From a virus, in the IMG/VR virus record IMGVR_UViG_3300031220_000007, positions 1 through 36,227 of that record: a stretch of DNA of 36,227 nt. The stretch is one strand, 5' to 3'. The translations under genes were made by a program, and so were the position numbers. Below, piece by piece: positions 20,072 to 30,900 of the stretch; within the stretch, counting starts at the first letter, position 1; each line of letters starts with the position of its first letter. The notes beneath the pieces were generated by a model. The model did no database searches. It was not told the DNA's origin and worked only from the letters and a program-made list of their open reading frames with translations.

Positions 20072-21012
20072 TTAAATAATCCTTTGATGATTGCAGTGAC
20101 CAGACTTACCCAATCTGTTTTCTTGTCAAATGCAGGTAAAGCGGGTGATTTGTCAACTTTGGCTTTTGCCATTTCACTTTTGATTTTCGCAAGAGTTACG
20201 CCACCCGCAAAACCGTCTTGTGTTAAATTGTGATCGCTTTGAAAATCTAACACATTTTCATGGGTTTCAGTTCCAAAACGACCATCAACACCTAAAGCAA
20301 ATTCATATCCCAAAAATTGTAAATCGGTTTGCAGATTGCGCACCGCTTCACCCTTTGAACCTTTACTCAATACGGTTGAATTTGTCTTTGTGGGAAAATT
20401 GCTGCGTTCTTTGTGTTTCACATACGAGAGCGCCGCTTTAACATGGTAATTGTTTTTTTCGTAACCAGAACCATTGTATTTTGACACAGCCGCGCGCCAA
20501 TTATCAGGACTGGAATAATCCCGACCAGGTTGCAACATTTCCGCCATGCCCCAATTTTTCATCAAGGTGACAAGTTGTGTCAATTGTTCAAATTCACCCT
20601 GTTGAGCGGTTTCAAACATTTCTTTTGCAGACCGATGACCCGCCGCTGTGTGATTGAAACCCATGATTTGACCTAGACCATAGGACGCAGAAAGAAACGC
20701 CGCGTTTTCGTGAATTTCAATTGCTTTTGACAATCGTGTGTAACTCTCACTTGGATATGCACCTGGTTTCCACTGCGCATAAGCCAAACCAAGTTTTGAA
20801 GCTGTTGACCGCATTGCAGTGTTTAAATTACGCCAAAAAATATGAGGTTCAAACAACATTTTAGGACGGTTTGAATTATCAAAACCGCGCCCGTTTGCTT
20901 CAACTTCCAAAAACGCCAGCAAAACCGCCGTTTCAATCCCTGTCTGTTTTGCAGCTTTACCAACATCACCAGACTGAAGCCGCGCACCCGTACCTTGAAA
21001 ATTCATGTTCAA
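20068..21012 (-). CDS. Endolysin: N-acetylmuramidase with peptidoglycan-binding domain, 314 aa
   Basis: Residues about 25-195 contain FLEVEANGRGFDNSNRPKML with the catalytic-type Glu, FEPHIFWRN and a SASYGLGQIMGFNH stretch, all typical of the PF11860 muramidase family. A C-terminal peptidoglycan-binding 1 domain (KGSKGEAVRNLQTDLQFLGY, then DGRFGTETHENVLDFQ) spans about 215-280. No signal peptide is seen, so release should depend on the neighbouring holin-like proteins. It cleaves the glycan strand during lysis. Starts four bases inside the tailspike gene end. Confidence 0.9.
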   Translation of the reverse strand: MNMNFQGTGARLQSGDVGKAAKQTGIETAVLLAFLEVEANGRGFDNSNRPKMLFEPHIFWRNLNTAMRSTASKLGLAYAQWKPGAYPSESYTRLSKAIEIHENAAFLSASYGLGQIMGFNHTAAGHRSAKEMFETAQQGEFEQLTQLVTLMKNWGMAEMLQPGRDYSSPDNWRAAVSKYNGSGYEKNNYHVKAALSYVKHKERSNFPTKTNSTVLSKGSKGEAVRNLQTDLQFLGYEFALGVDGRFGTETHENVLDFQSDHNLTQDGFAGGVTLAKIKSEMAKAKVDKSPALPAFDKKTDWVSLVTAIIKGLFK

Positions 21013-24000
21013 CGCCTCTTTGTGATCGTTAGATAAAATTGACCGCCACCAGGATTTTGCGTAGCTGCGGAATTATTGGTGATAGTTACCTCAACACTAT
21101 CGTTTGCGTTAGCGTAAGCATGATAAGTCATGTAATCATCATAAGCATCTGGTGCGATTTGAATGTTATCACCTGTACTAACACCAGTAACGCCAGTAAC
21201 AACAGCTTTAGATGATACACCTGGACCAAGTGAAGATGGATTAAAATAGATTTGCGCTTGCCAAGTTTCAGATGGTGCACGGAAACCAATGCCTTTTTGT
21301 TTTAATGAAATTTGTCCTGTTGTATCAACAATTCTGGAGGGTAAAAGCCCTGAACTATATTTTACATCAACATCGGGGTTTATCGGCCCTAGATTGGTTC
21401 CCGTTAAAGCGTCACCAGACATATTCACAACATTGTTTGTTCCGTTGCCGCCTGTGAATTTACCTGTTATTGTTGGTTCATTCCACTTACCGTTTGTCAA
21501 AACACCACATTGATTGATTGGGCCACCGCCATTCGGATTTACTGTTGCTGTTGACATTTGAAAATCAACATCAATAATTTCAAGTTTTCCCAAAGTTGCA
21601 GTATCAACAGCATAACCAGATTGAGCAGAACCCCTATACAAAAGTTCAACACCACGAATACAGCGGTTTCCCCTGATAACATCACCGTGAATAGAAAAGT
21701 CACCTGGTGCAATTTCATGTTGAATTGTTGCAGGCATCCAATATCCGCGTAAAACATCTTCCCAATAGTTGTTGCGGCAAATCATTTTACCTGCACCAGA
21801 ACCAAGTTGAACAGCACAATCAAGAGATTTTGTATAAACACCAGAGCGAAAACCCCTGTTGTTAATCAAAGCTGAACCACGACCAGCAACCCGAACATCA
21901 ATAAATTGTTCACAATCTTCAAATAACCCACTTTCAACAACAACATTTTCATGGTTGTCGTGAAACGCAACACCTGAGCGATAATGTGCGCGGTGTGAGC
22001 CGTTTCTCAATGTTACGTTTCGTGTTGGACCCCTTTCCGTTCCGCTTGACGTAAGGCTAACACCTTCTCTACCACCGCGAACTGAATAGTTATCAGCAAT
22101 TCCTTTTTCGCAACCATTTGCGATTGCAAGAGGATATTGCAGTTTACCAAAATCAGGGTCTTGCTCAATAATAAATTCGGTATCACGAATTGAAAAATCA
22201 ACCGTGTTTATCATGTGAACACCGTGTTTGTCAAATTTATTATAAACACCCCCGTCAAACTTAATTTTACCACCGTTAACCAACAGAATACCAACATCTC
22301 CGGTATATCCATCGGTCAAGCTTCTTACCCAAGTTGCTGTTGTTCCTGTTCTGTCATAAGTTGCATAGCCGCTTGAAATAGCTGGATCGCCAGACGCATC
22401 ACGGACCCAAACACGTTCATTTGCAACAACTGGTAGTGCGTTTCTTTCTGAAATTGTGTTAACGTAGGTAAGATCAAACCTACCAGCACCCACCATATTT
22501 AGATTGTTAAATGTCAAATCAAGCAAATTGACCGCCACTTGAAGCTCAAAACCACCAAAACTAACGTAATTATCTCGAATTGGACTTTCCAATTGTGCAA
22601 CAGTTGGCGAACCGTTGGCAGAACCCACAACCCAAACAAGTTCAGCTTTTAAACCTAACGTGCCTTCTTCTTTTGTAAAATATTGATCAGCAGACCTTAG
22701 ATAACAGGGCCAACGATTTGTTTTATTTTCTGCAAGATAAGCTAATATTCTGTTTAAGTTTGTTGAACCCATTGCTATAGTTTTATCGCCAGCGGACGGT
22801 AACACTTGGTTGGGTATTGTTGACGCGCGCGTAATTGGATCGTGATATGTACCAGCGCCATAAAAAACAGGGTGCGCGTTCAACTTACCGTCTCGACCCC
22901 AATCAACAGCTTCAATCTTTGCACCATCACCACCATGCAAAATTGCAGATTGTGGAAGATACAAACGACCATCTGCGCGATTGTTCAAACGATATGTGCG
23001 CGATGAACCTATCGGATTGCTAAAAACAATTTCACGACCTTCACCAGCGTTAAACGCGGATTGTATTCCGGCGTGACAATTTAATGTGTCATTTGGATCA
23101 ACGTAATCAGCAACATCAATATAACGGCGTCTAAGTACTGTAGGACTTACAACATTGTTTATAGTCGCACTTTCAACCCAACTTGCCCAAGAACCGTTTA
23201 AAATGCGATGATATGTTTTATCACCTACAATTAAGAATTGAGAGGCATTTGTCGAATTTCTTTGAATGTGAAAACCATAACCCGCCGATGATGTTGGTGA
23301 ATTTAAACAATTAACAACACTTCTGAAAAATCTTGTGTTATCAAGAGTGTTTAAATCACTTACATCTTTTGCGGTGCTACCTACACCCGTTTCTGAAAAC
23401 GCAGCAGCTATAACCGCTGCACTTGCGGCACTTGCTGCACTTGCGGCGGCACTCGCGGCGGCATTATCTTGATACGCAACAGTTGCAATGTCGCTGATTA
23501 AACGAAAAGTTCCATCAGAAATAAAACCAGAAACAAACATGTTTTCTTTAAAAGCGTTTGCTGGTATTTGCACACCCGATACAGTCAAAACGCTTTTGGG
23601 AGTTTCACCGTTTATAGAAACTGTTACGTTTCCGGTGTTTGTTGCATTAACTTCAAAAGTAATTAATGCACGTCCATTTTGAATAGGCACGGGTAAATCT
23701 GTGTTAATTTGAATAGCGTTTGCCGTGCCTAAACCTTGATTTACACCAGCAATAGCAAACTGCGGAATGTCAATTCGCCGCGTCCAACTTGGTGCAATTG
23801 CTGTACCTGTATTTTCGTATATGCCGTTCAAGGCATTTACTGGATCACTTACAACCCAAGCCATAACTGAACGCTGTGAAACAGATGTTAAGCTTTGCAA
23901 ACTCGCTAGAGTGGCTTTAACCAAAGCACCAGCTTGCGCACCCTCAAGTTGAACCTGCATTTCAGCAAATGCTTTTACTGTGCCATGCCGCGATGGTGTT

Positions 24001-24059
24001 TTTCTTGGATCAAATGGGACGCCTAAAATCGCATCTCTGACTGTATCATAAGCTGACAT
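21009..24059 (-). CDS. Tail fibre/tailspike with beta-helix, 1016 aa
   Basis: ATG 24059 lies directly after the previous stop. The N-terminal 200 residues look like a particle-attachment region, followed by an Ala/Ser helix (AAASAAASAASAA-type, about 200-220). From about residue 315 the pattern YVDPNDTLNCHAGIQSAFNA resembles the pectate-lyase-like start of beta-helix tailspikes. Further on, rungs with many N, G, V, D turns (FRSGVYTKSLDCAVQLGSG) support a right-handed parallel beta-helix. This is the probable receptor-binding protein, possibly a depolymerase; catalytic residues cannot be placed by eye. Confidence 0.8.
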   Translation of the reverse strand: MSAYDTVRDAILGVPFDPRKTPSRHGTVKAFAEMQVQLEGAQAGALVKATLASLQSLTSVSQRSVMAWVVSDPVNALNGIYENTGTAIAPSWTRRIDIPQFAIAGVNQGLGTANAIQINTDLPVPIQNGRALITFEVNATNTGNVTVSINGETPKSVLTVSGVQIPANAFKENMFVSGFISDGTFRLISDIATVAYQDNAAASAAASAASAASAAVIAAAFSETGVGSTAKDVSDLNTLDNTRFFRSVVNCLNSPTSSAGYGFHIQRNSTNASQFLIVGDKTYHRILNGSWASWVESATINNVVSPTVLRRRYIDVADYVDPNDTLNCHAGIQSAFNAGEGREIVFSNPIGSSRTYRLNNRADGRLYLPQSAILHGGDGAKIEAVDWGRDGKLNAHPVFYGAGTYHDPITRASTIPNQVLPSAGDKTIAMGSTNLNRILAYLAENKTNRWPCYLRSADQYFTKEEGTLGLKAELVWVVGSANGSPTVAQLESPIRDNYVSFGGFELQVAVNLLDLTFNNLNMVGAGRFDLTYVNTISERNALPVVANERVWVRDASGDPAISSGYATYDRTGTTATWVRSLTDGYTGDVGILLVNGGKIKFDGGVYNKFDKHGVHMINTVDFSIRDTEFIIEQDPDFGKLQYPLAIANGCEKGIADNYSVRGGREGVSLTSSGTERGPTRNVTLRNGSHRAHYRSGVAFHDNHENVVVESGLFEDCEQFIDVRVAGRGSALINNRGFRSGVYTKSLDCAVQLGSGAGKMICRNNYWEDVLRGYWMPATIQHEIAPGDFSIHGDVIRGNRCIRGVELLYRGSAQSGYAVDTATLGKLEIIDVDFQMSTATVNPNGGGPINQCGVLTNGKWNEPTITGKFTGGNGTNNVVNMSGDALTGTNLGPINPDVDVKYSSGLLPSRIVDTTGQISLKQKGIGFRAPSETWQAQIYFNPSSLGPGVSSKAVVTGVTGVSTGDNIQIAPDAYDDYMTYHAYANANDSVEVTITNNSAATQNPGGGQFYLTITKRR

Positions 24060-26255
24060 TTAACTAGCCTCTATTTCAATTGTGAATTCAGCAAAGTTTT
24101 TAAAATTGCCTATTTCATCTGTCACAGTTATAACAATTCCACTAAAAACACCAACAGATAAAGGTGTTCCTGATATTTGACCATTTGCAGAGTTTATACT
24201 CAATCCATCCGGTAAATTTCCGTATCTGTCAGAATATATATAGGGTGTTGTGCCGCCTGTCACCCCAATTGTGAAACCTGCATACACTTCGTTTACAATC
24301 GCCGGAGACACAACGTTTGCTGAAATTATCAAAACTGAAGTGTTGACCGTTTGAACTGAACTCCACCCCGAAACTGTCCCGCCCGTAGATATACCGCGCC
24401 ACCTTACAAAATAATCAGAATTGAAAACAACCGTCCCAGAATAAGCAAAATTGTTTGGTTTTGAAACAATCATGTTTAACCAATTGGAATTGTCAGGCGT
24501 TAATATACCTTCTGGTTTTAATTGATTTTGAAATTCAAAATACCAATCTTCCCTTTGCGATGCATTGAATGATATTTGTATTTTGTTGTTTGTAAAACTT
24601 GTTACAATGCCGGATGGCAACACTGGTGTCAGTGTGTTTTCGCTATCTGCATTTATTGGTTTTGGTTTTTCTTCACCTGCTAAAAAATTCCAACGATTTG
24701 CATCAATAGGGACGCAACCGAAACCGACAAATGCGCCGTTACTTTCTATTTCAGTAGGGGTAACAATTTCATAATCACCCGAAAAGGTGTTATCATATTG
24801 CAGGTCAATTATACGTTCTTGACTTGCACGCAATCCGCGCAAACCTGTTGTCGGCATTAGTTTATGTTCAGGTTGTGACCTCTGTGAAATTGATTTTGCA
24901 AGCTGCATTGCTTGTCTGTGATTTTGAATTGTGAGAATATCAACAACCAGGTATTTAGGCGTTTCACCCTCAACATAGTAAAAAGGATTTATATATGGTG
25001 CGCTTGGTTGTGTTGAGTAATTCGCATCAGGGTCAATATAACGGACTATGACACCGTGCGTTAAACTTTCACCGTTTTGTGCCTCAACACTTTCCATCGC
25101 AATAATATCTCTGTTGCGATATAGATGCAAATCTGTTGCATAAAAATAACCAACTCTAGGCCAACATTTACCGTCATCATCAAAAACTAATTGAGCATCA
25201 CAAGACATTAAAATTTGTTGTTCGCCGATATTTCTTTCTGCGCTTTCTGGAATAGAAATATCACATTGATATTGCGGAGCAGAACCACCGCTAATATCAA
25301 TTTTCAAAATATCGCAAATGTTTGCCTGTTCTGCTACTTTCAACCAGTTAATGCTATCGGCTGGTTTACCTCGCCCGTAAGGGTGCGTTCTAAACCAAGC
25401 CCATTGAATAACGGGGTTTCTTGAATATTTGTGTGACGATTTGTTGTTGAATGTTTGTGTAATGTCACGCGGATCAAAAATTTTATTCCACCGACCTAAG
25501 ATTGAAAAAGATGGTTCACCGATACCAACCGAACCACGCCACTTTAAAACCTTATACCTGTTTTCTGGTGCAATTGGTTTTATCTTTATAGCTGTGTAGG
25601 CAACACCAGCTAACTTATGATCTGCCGTCCAAACGCCTGGAAAGGCTAATTGCATTGCTTGTATTGCTGGTGCAATTGGATTTGTTAAAGTGGGAGTTGT
25701 TGTGAGAACTTGAAAATATTTAACTTTTGTACCGCTTCCAGAATAAATTTCACCACCATCTGTTAAACAAAATTCATTTGTTTCAACAAAGTTGTTCGCA
25801 TCTAAAGATATTTCAAGATTGTCAAAATATCTTTTTTGTGTGCCGCTCAAAATGCTGTCACTGTGTGCAAGTAAATACCAAAAATTTCCTAAACTGTCAA
25901 ATTCAGCAAAAATTACGCCGCCACCAACTCTATTCAAACCACAATTTAACCATCTTTCTGGTTCTGAAATTCGGACGTTGACTGAAGCCGCCTCAATTGA
26001 AGGTACTTGAGGTTTCTTAATAAACAAAGCTGTTACAAGTTGTAGGCCAATTCCCAAAATCAAAGAACCGAAAGGAGACATTAAAAAAGCTGCAACACCT
26101 GCAAATGTTATCGAACCAATGGCCGCAACAACACCTGCGCCAAAAGTCGCGCCCGCCGATGTAACAGCTAGAAAAATTGAAATTGGTTCAGCAAAAGCAT
26201 GACTTGGAAATACCAAAAGAGCCGCTAAAACTGTCAAAAATCTAAGCAATTTCAA
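24060..26255 (-). CDS. Tail-tip/host-specificity (J-like) protein with signal peptide, 731 aa
   Basis: The amino end MKLLRFLTVLAALLVFPSHA, FAEP is a textbook Sec signal followed by two long hydrophobic stretches (about residues 25-80), unusual for a virion protein. The body resembles phage tail-tip attachment proteins (J/TipJ type). Towards the C-terminus are an FN3-like part and a putative-Ig domain with GLSINSANGQISGTPLSVG. Position between the tail hub genes and the tailspike supports a tail-tip role. The signal could aid membrane insertion at infection or be vestigial. Confidence 0.75.
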   Translation of the reverse strand: MKLLRFLTVLAALLVFPSHAFAEPISIFLAVTSAGATFGAGVVAAIGSITFAGVAAFLMSPFGSLILGIGLQLVTALFIKKPQVPSIEAASVNVRISEPERWLNCGLNRVGGGVIFAEFDSLGNFWYLLAHSDSILSGTQKRYFDNLEISLDANNFVETNEFCLTDGGEIYSGSGTKVKYFQVLTTTPTLTNPIAPAIQAMQLAFPGVWTADHKLAGVAYTAIKIKPIAPENRYKVLKWRGSVGIGEPSFSILGRWNKIFDPRDITQTFNNKSSHKYSRNPVIQWAWFRTHPYGRGKPADSINWLKVAEQANICDILKIDISGGSAPQYQCDISIPESAERNIGEQQILMSCDAQLVFDDDGKCWPRVGYFYATDLHLYRNRDIIAMESVEAQNGESLTHGVIVRYIDPDANYSTQPSAPYINPFYYVEGETPKYLVVDILTIQNHRQAMQLAKSISQRSQPEHKLMPTTGLRGLRASQERIIDLQYDNTFSGDYEIVTPTEIESNGAFVGFGCVPIDANRWNFLAGEEKPKPINADSENTLTPVLPSGIVTSFTNNKIQISFNASQREDWYFEFQNQLKPEGILTPDNSNWLNMIVSKPNNFAYSGTVVFNSDYFVRWRGISTGGTVSGWSSVQTVNTSVLIISANVVSPAIVNEVYAGFTIGVTGGTTPYIYSDRYGNLPDGLSINSANGQISGTPLSVGVFSGIVITVTDEIGNFKNFAEFTIEIEAS

Positions 26256-26637
26256 CCCTCCAAATTCTTTTCATTTTGCAAACTTTAAGTAGCAAGGAAA
26301 CAACGCCGCGACTAGAGCGAAAATGAACAGAACCTTGTGAGTATATTCCAGCAACTTCAATTTTACCAAATTGAACCAAAATCAAATCACCATCTTCAGC
26401 ACTTTCAAAAACACGCAAACCAGTTTCATTGATAATGTTTTCAACACTACCGTACAATGATACATGTTCTAAAGCCGATGTTTCGCTGTCAAAAGTTCCT
26501 CTGAATTTTTTACCAAAATCAGGATAACCACACTCAATCAAGTAATCAGCTAAGGACAGTAAACAATCGTTTTGATTGTCGTAACCAAATTGAGTTTGAC
26601 GCCACTTCTTTAACGTCCTTTCCAACAAATGTGTCAC
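26242..26637 (-). CDS. DUF6950-like tail assembly protein, 131 aa
   Basis: GTG at 26637 overlaps the upstream TGA (GTGA), so the longer 26682 start is rejected. DCLLSLADYLIECGYPDF has the Cys near the start and the acidic helix typical of the DUF6950/NlpC-P60-like phage proteins that sit next to tail-tip genes. The C-terminal half is beta-rich. It may process or trim peptidoglycan, or act as an assembly factor like lambda K. A His catalytic partner is not obvious. Confidence 0.65.
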   Translation of the reverse strand: MTHLLERTLKKWRQTQFGYDNQNDCLLSLADYLIECGYPDFGKKFRGTFDSETSALEHVSLYGSVENIINETGLRVFESAEDGDLILVQFGKIEVAGIYSQGSVHFRSSRGVVSLLLKVCKMKRIWRVEIA

Positions 26638-27290
26638 GGAATTATATATGTTCTGTTCGCAAGAGCCGCGACATATTCGCAACCTCTATCAACAGTAACA
26701 CCCAATTGCTTTGCCCGCTCAACTTGAATGGCGTTTGCATAAGTTCCGTTTGGTATTTCAGAACGTCCAAAATTTCCATCTTTTGCAATTATAGACGTTG
26801 TATATTTTTTAACAAAAGCACCGTTTACAACTTCCATTTTTTCAGAAAAATTAGGGTGCATCATTTCATATTCTTTAAAAAATACTATTGGTGTTGATGG
26901 TCGCAAACCTTCATCAATTTTGAAAATTGCGCGATACCCTGTTATTTTTCTTTTGTAAACTCGCCATTTGTCTTGTTTGATCGCTTCATAATGTTGACTT
27001 GCTGGAATTCCTGGTGTGTCTATTAGCTTCAATCCAAAAGTTGCTTTTACGCTAGAACCATCCCGACCGTCTTTAACAACTGGTGTTGTGTGATGGTCAA
27101 CACCGCGCGCGTCAACAGTACCCAACCAAGTGTTACCGTCCGCTGTGTGTAGCTTACCTTTGCCTTGCCACAACCGCAGCGGATAACCCTGAAAATCATA
27201 AAACCACAACATGCGAATAACAGCGCGAATATCGGTAACGTCATCTTGTTCACCGATATATTCATTTAACAAATCATAAAATTCTGACAT
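26634..27290 (-). CDS. Tail-tip protein, 218 aa (family not recognised)
   Basis: The ATG shares a base with the upstream TAA (TAATG). It begins MSEFYDLLNEYIGEQDDVTD and is a mixed alpha/beta protein with RMLWFYDFQGYPLRLWQGKG and GTVDARGVDHHTTP segments. It has no membrane or signal segment. It lies between the hub-type protein at 27290 and the DUF6950-like protein, in the position of lambda L/M-type tip genes. Function is inferred from position only. Confidence 0.6.
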   Translation of the reverse strand: MSEFYDLLNEYIGEQDDVTDIRAVIRMLWFYDFQGYPLRLWQGKGKLHTADGNTWLGTVDARGVDHHTTPVVKDGRDGSSVKATFGLKLIDTPGIPASQHYEAIKQDKWRVYKRKITGYRAIFKIDEGLRPSTPIVFFKEYEMMHPNFSEKMEVVNGAFVKKYTTSIIAKDGNFGRSEIPNGTYANAIQVERAKQLGVTVDRGCEYVAALANRTYIIP

Positions 27291-27982
27291 TATAAAATCA
27301 CTTCATCAAATATAATTCTGTTTAACCTTATCTGACCAACATTTGATGCGTCATAAGAATTTCGTATTTCAGAACCATTTGAAATCATACCTGTGAAATA
27401 TGGACGCAGAAAAATAAATTCATCAATGGCAACATTTTTGCGCAATGGCGGTTTTATTTTCAATTCAGCAGTTGAACCATCATATTCAATGTCATCAATT
27501 ATATGCGTGCTGTCACCAATTCCAATAACGTGACCAACTCGCAAAATCTCACCTAATGTTCCGATGTTGAGTGTCAGCATAGTTGAACCCTCTAAAACAA
27601 CATTTGACGCAATAACATAACCACCATCATTATTCCAATTTTTACCGTTGTTCCAAGGTTGATTGTTGTTCCAAGGAACACCGCTGCGATTGAACGGATA
27701 TTTAAAACCAGACACATTTGCGATTTGTGGTGTTTGCGTCATTTGAACTTTGAAAATTTCACCATTTGTTTTTGACATTATCCAGCTTGCAAACGGGGTT
27801 TCCCATTCCCGAACCTGCAAAGATGGTGTGACTTCTAAAACACCCCTTCCACCAGGTTCAGGCGAGAACATGCGCGCGCCGCCCGATGTTAAACCACCAT
27901 CTGCATAAGCACCTGGAACATGAAACAATTGGCTTTCAATAGTCAATTGGGGAAAATAAAAAACTTTATGTGCAATAGTCAT
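27290..27982 (-). CDS. Tail hub/distal tail-like protein, 230 aa
   Basis: Directly follows the tape measure gene with a TAATG overlap. Beta-rich with a GARMFSPEPGGRGVLEV and a PWNNNQPWNNGKNWNNDGG stretch; the Asn/Trp-rich loop is distinctive. Its position suggests a distal-tail or hub protein. I cannot name the family from sequence alone. Confidence 0.6.
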   Translation of the reverse strand: MTIAHKVFYFPQLTIESQLFHVPGAYADGGLTSGGARMFSPEPGGRGVLEVTPSLQVREWETPFASWIMSKTNGEIFKVQMTQTPQIANVSGFKYPFNRSGVPWNNNQPWNNGKNWNNDGGYVIASNVVLEGSTMLTLNIGTLGEILRVGHVIGIGDSTHIIDDIEYDGSTAELKIKPPLRKNVAIDEFIFLRPYFTGMISNGSEIRNSYDASNVGQIRLNRIIFDEVIL

Positions 27983-30900
27983 TACAACCCACCGTTGGTT
28001 TGATATTCATTAATCCAACCAACCATAGATTGCTTGACTTCTTCTTTTGTCGCTTCACCCGCCGCCCGAACCGATGCAACAATGCGTTCTTCAGACACCG
28101 CCCCATCCATTCTGTAAACATTGGTTATCTCAACACTGTTGTTCACATTAGTCTGTTTTGGTTGCGCTTGGTTGCCACCGTACATCTGGACGCCCAGAGA
28201 GCCGTTAGAGCCGCGCGTAAGGGGCATGATGGCCTCTGGGCCAGCCTCACCCATGACACCCAATGCGCCGCCCTGTGCGAAGGTAAACGGCGTTGCCCTG
28301 TCCACTATGGAATTTGTGAAACTTCCACCCTTAGCGAAAGGTGTTAATCCGCTCGCATCAAAGGCGTTACCCTTTGCACTGAACAGCGCGCCTATACCCT
28401 TCAGGATACCACCGAAGAAACCACCGCCACCAGAACCGCCGCCACCAATGTTTTCCAAGCTTTCTAAAATCGGTTTGACAACCAAAGCTTCATACGCAAT
28501 TTTCAACAAGTCTTTGACAATTGAAGATGCTAAATCACCAAAGCTTGCAGAACCACCCGTTGCAACATCTATAAATTTATCGCCCAATGAGGACAACGCA
28601 TTTTCGCCAACGGTTTTCATTTTGCTTGCAACGCTATCGGTTTGACCGTTTACAATTTTACCCCATTGTTCAGCCGTTCCACCTGTTGCAAGAAACGCTT
28701 TTTGAATTCTTTCCAAACTTGAAACAAATGTGTCATTGTTTATAACACCGTTGTTTAGAGCGGTATCAAGTGCGCTATAGGCGGTTTTTGCTTGGTCAAA
28801 AGGTTCTGAAAGTTTGGTTAAACCTTCAGCTAATTTTTGCAATTCGGTAACAGTTTCTTTAACCGCTCCGCCGCCAGAACCACCTCCCAAACTACTACTT
28901 TTCCAATTTGCTAAGAAAGCTGTTGCTTCAGCGGTGTTAATGTCCAAAGCACTACCGCCCATAGTGCGAGGATCACCACCGCGACCGCCATACTGCAAAC
29001 CGTTTTCGTCACGTGTGCTTGTGTCAGACAAACCTTGTGGTCCTAGGGCTGAAAGGCGCGCCGCAAGTTCCAAAGATATACCAAGTTGACCAGCCAACCG
29101 TGACGCCGCGTCAGCACCCGCCCCAATTGTTCCGGCAATATTAGTGTTTGCAATTCCAAGCATAGCTTTTTGCGCGTCTGTTGCTCTATCTTCTAAAAGA
29201 GCCGCAAGCGCATTTGTCCTTTCTAATTTTGTTCCTAGCGTTGTTGTTGTTGATACTGATTTTTGCAATTCAACAATAAAAGGTGCCAAATCTGGATTAA
29301 ATTTTACAACATTATCTAGTGATCTGTTTAGTTCAACAGATTTTGCAACGCTACCGTCTAAACCTTGCACCATTTGCGAAATAGCAGAAACCAACCTACC
29401 GTCAATTTGTTGTCCTGCGTTTTTCGCTTCTAACGCCATTTGGAAAACACCCTCTTTAGCATTAGTCAAAGATTGTGCTAATTCATCCGCATATCTTGCT
29501 TGCGCTAAAAGTGTTTCGGTTTGTGAAAAACTGCGCAACTGTTCTTCAGTCTGTGCCAGACCATTTGCAACATTTTCTAAACCAACCGAAAGAGGGACGG
29601 TTGCGGTTGTTATGCTTTCAATACTTTCCTTTGCGAAAATACTCGCCTCACCTGTGTTTGTGAACCATCTGTAAGCAAGCGTAAGACCAGCAACAACCGC
29701 GATAAAGGGAATTGCGTACATTGCAGCAGACAGAGCGTAAGACAATGTTGCGCTATAAATCGCCAACGCATTGTAGCTTGTAAGTGCAAAAGCTAATCGA
29801 ATAAATCCAGCGGCAATAGCTGGTAATTGCGTAGCGGCTAAAACACCAAACGCGATTATCAATACGTCGGTATTATCTGAAGCTAATTTGAAAACTTTAA
29901 CAACCGCTTCAGCAGCAGGAACAATTACCGACAAAAGTGCATAACCTAAATCAATTGAAAGGTTTGTAATTACCTGCAAAAGATCAAGCCACCTGTCACC
30001 AAGTTGAGCATCAACAAGAGACATTGCTGTTGCGGTTTCACCAGCGGCCCTAGTGGTGTCATCTAAAATTTTATTAAATGCGTTCCCACCCTCACCAGCA
30101 AAAGCAAGAGCCGCGTTCAAAGCTTCAACAGAACCAAACATGACTGATAATTTGTCAGCAGAACCACCAGTTTTTTCAATTACGTCTTGCAAGAAACCCG
30201 CTAAACCTTTGGACCGTAAAGCCGTTGTTGAAAAATCTAAACCAAGTTCAGTTGCAAGTTTGCTTGCCTCACTTGTAGGTTTCGCAATACCGGAAAGAAT
30301 TGCGCGCAAACTGGTTATTGCTGTTGCGGTTGACAAACCTTGTAGAGTAAGCGCCGCTGTACCAGCAACCAATTCATCAAAACCAACACCTAAAGCCGCC
30401 GCAATTGGAACAACATTACCTAAACCTGAAGCCAATTCTCCGATTGTAGTTTTACCCGCTTTCATGCCTACAAAAAGTAAATCACTCGCTTGCGCGGCTG
30501 TTAAACCACTCGCCGCGTAAGCATTTGTCGATGTTGTTAAAATATCAACACCCGTTGCGACATCAGTGATGCCACCAATTGCAAGTTTATTTGCAGTAGA
30601 AACAATATCAATCGCTTTTGCTGTTGTTGTTGCACCAGCCGACACAGCGCCGTAAAATGCTTTTAACTGAAATGCCGCATTTGTTCCGAATTCATCGGCC
30701 ATTGCGCGCGCCGCATCTTGCATTTCACCAAGTCTTGCGGAACCCACTGGCAACAGTGTGGAGAGTTCACCTATAGCGGTTGAAAGTTCAATTGCGCCGC
30801 TTATCATGTTGGCAAACGCAAAACCCGCAATTGCACCTGTTACTAGACCAGCAAAACCACCGACAAGGGTTTTCAAACCGCCGACTAATTTACTAAATGC

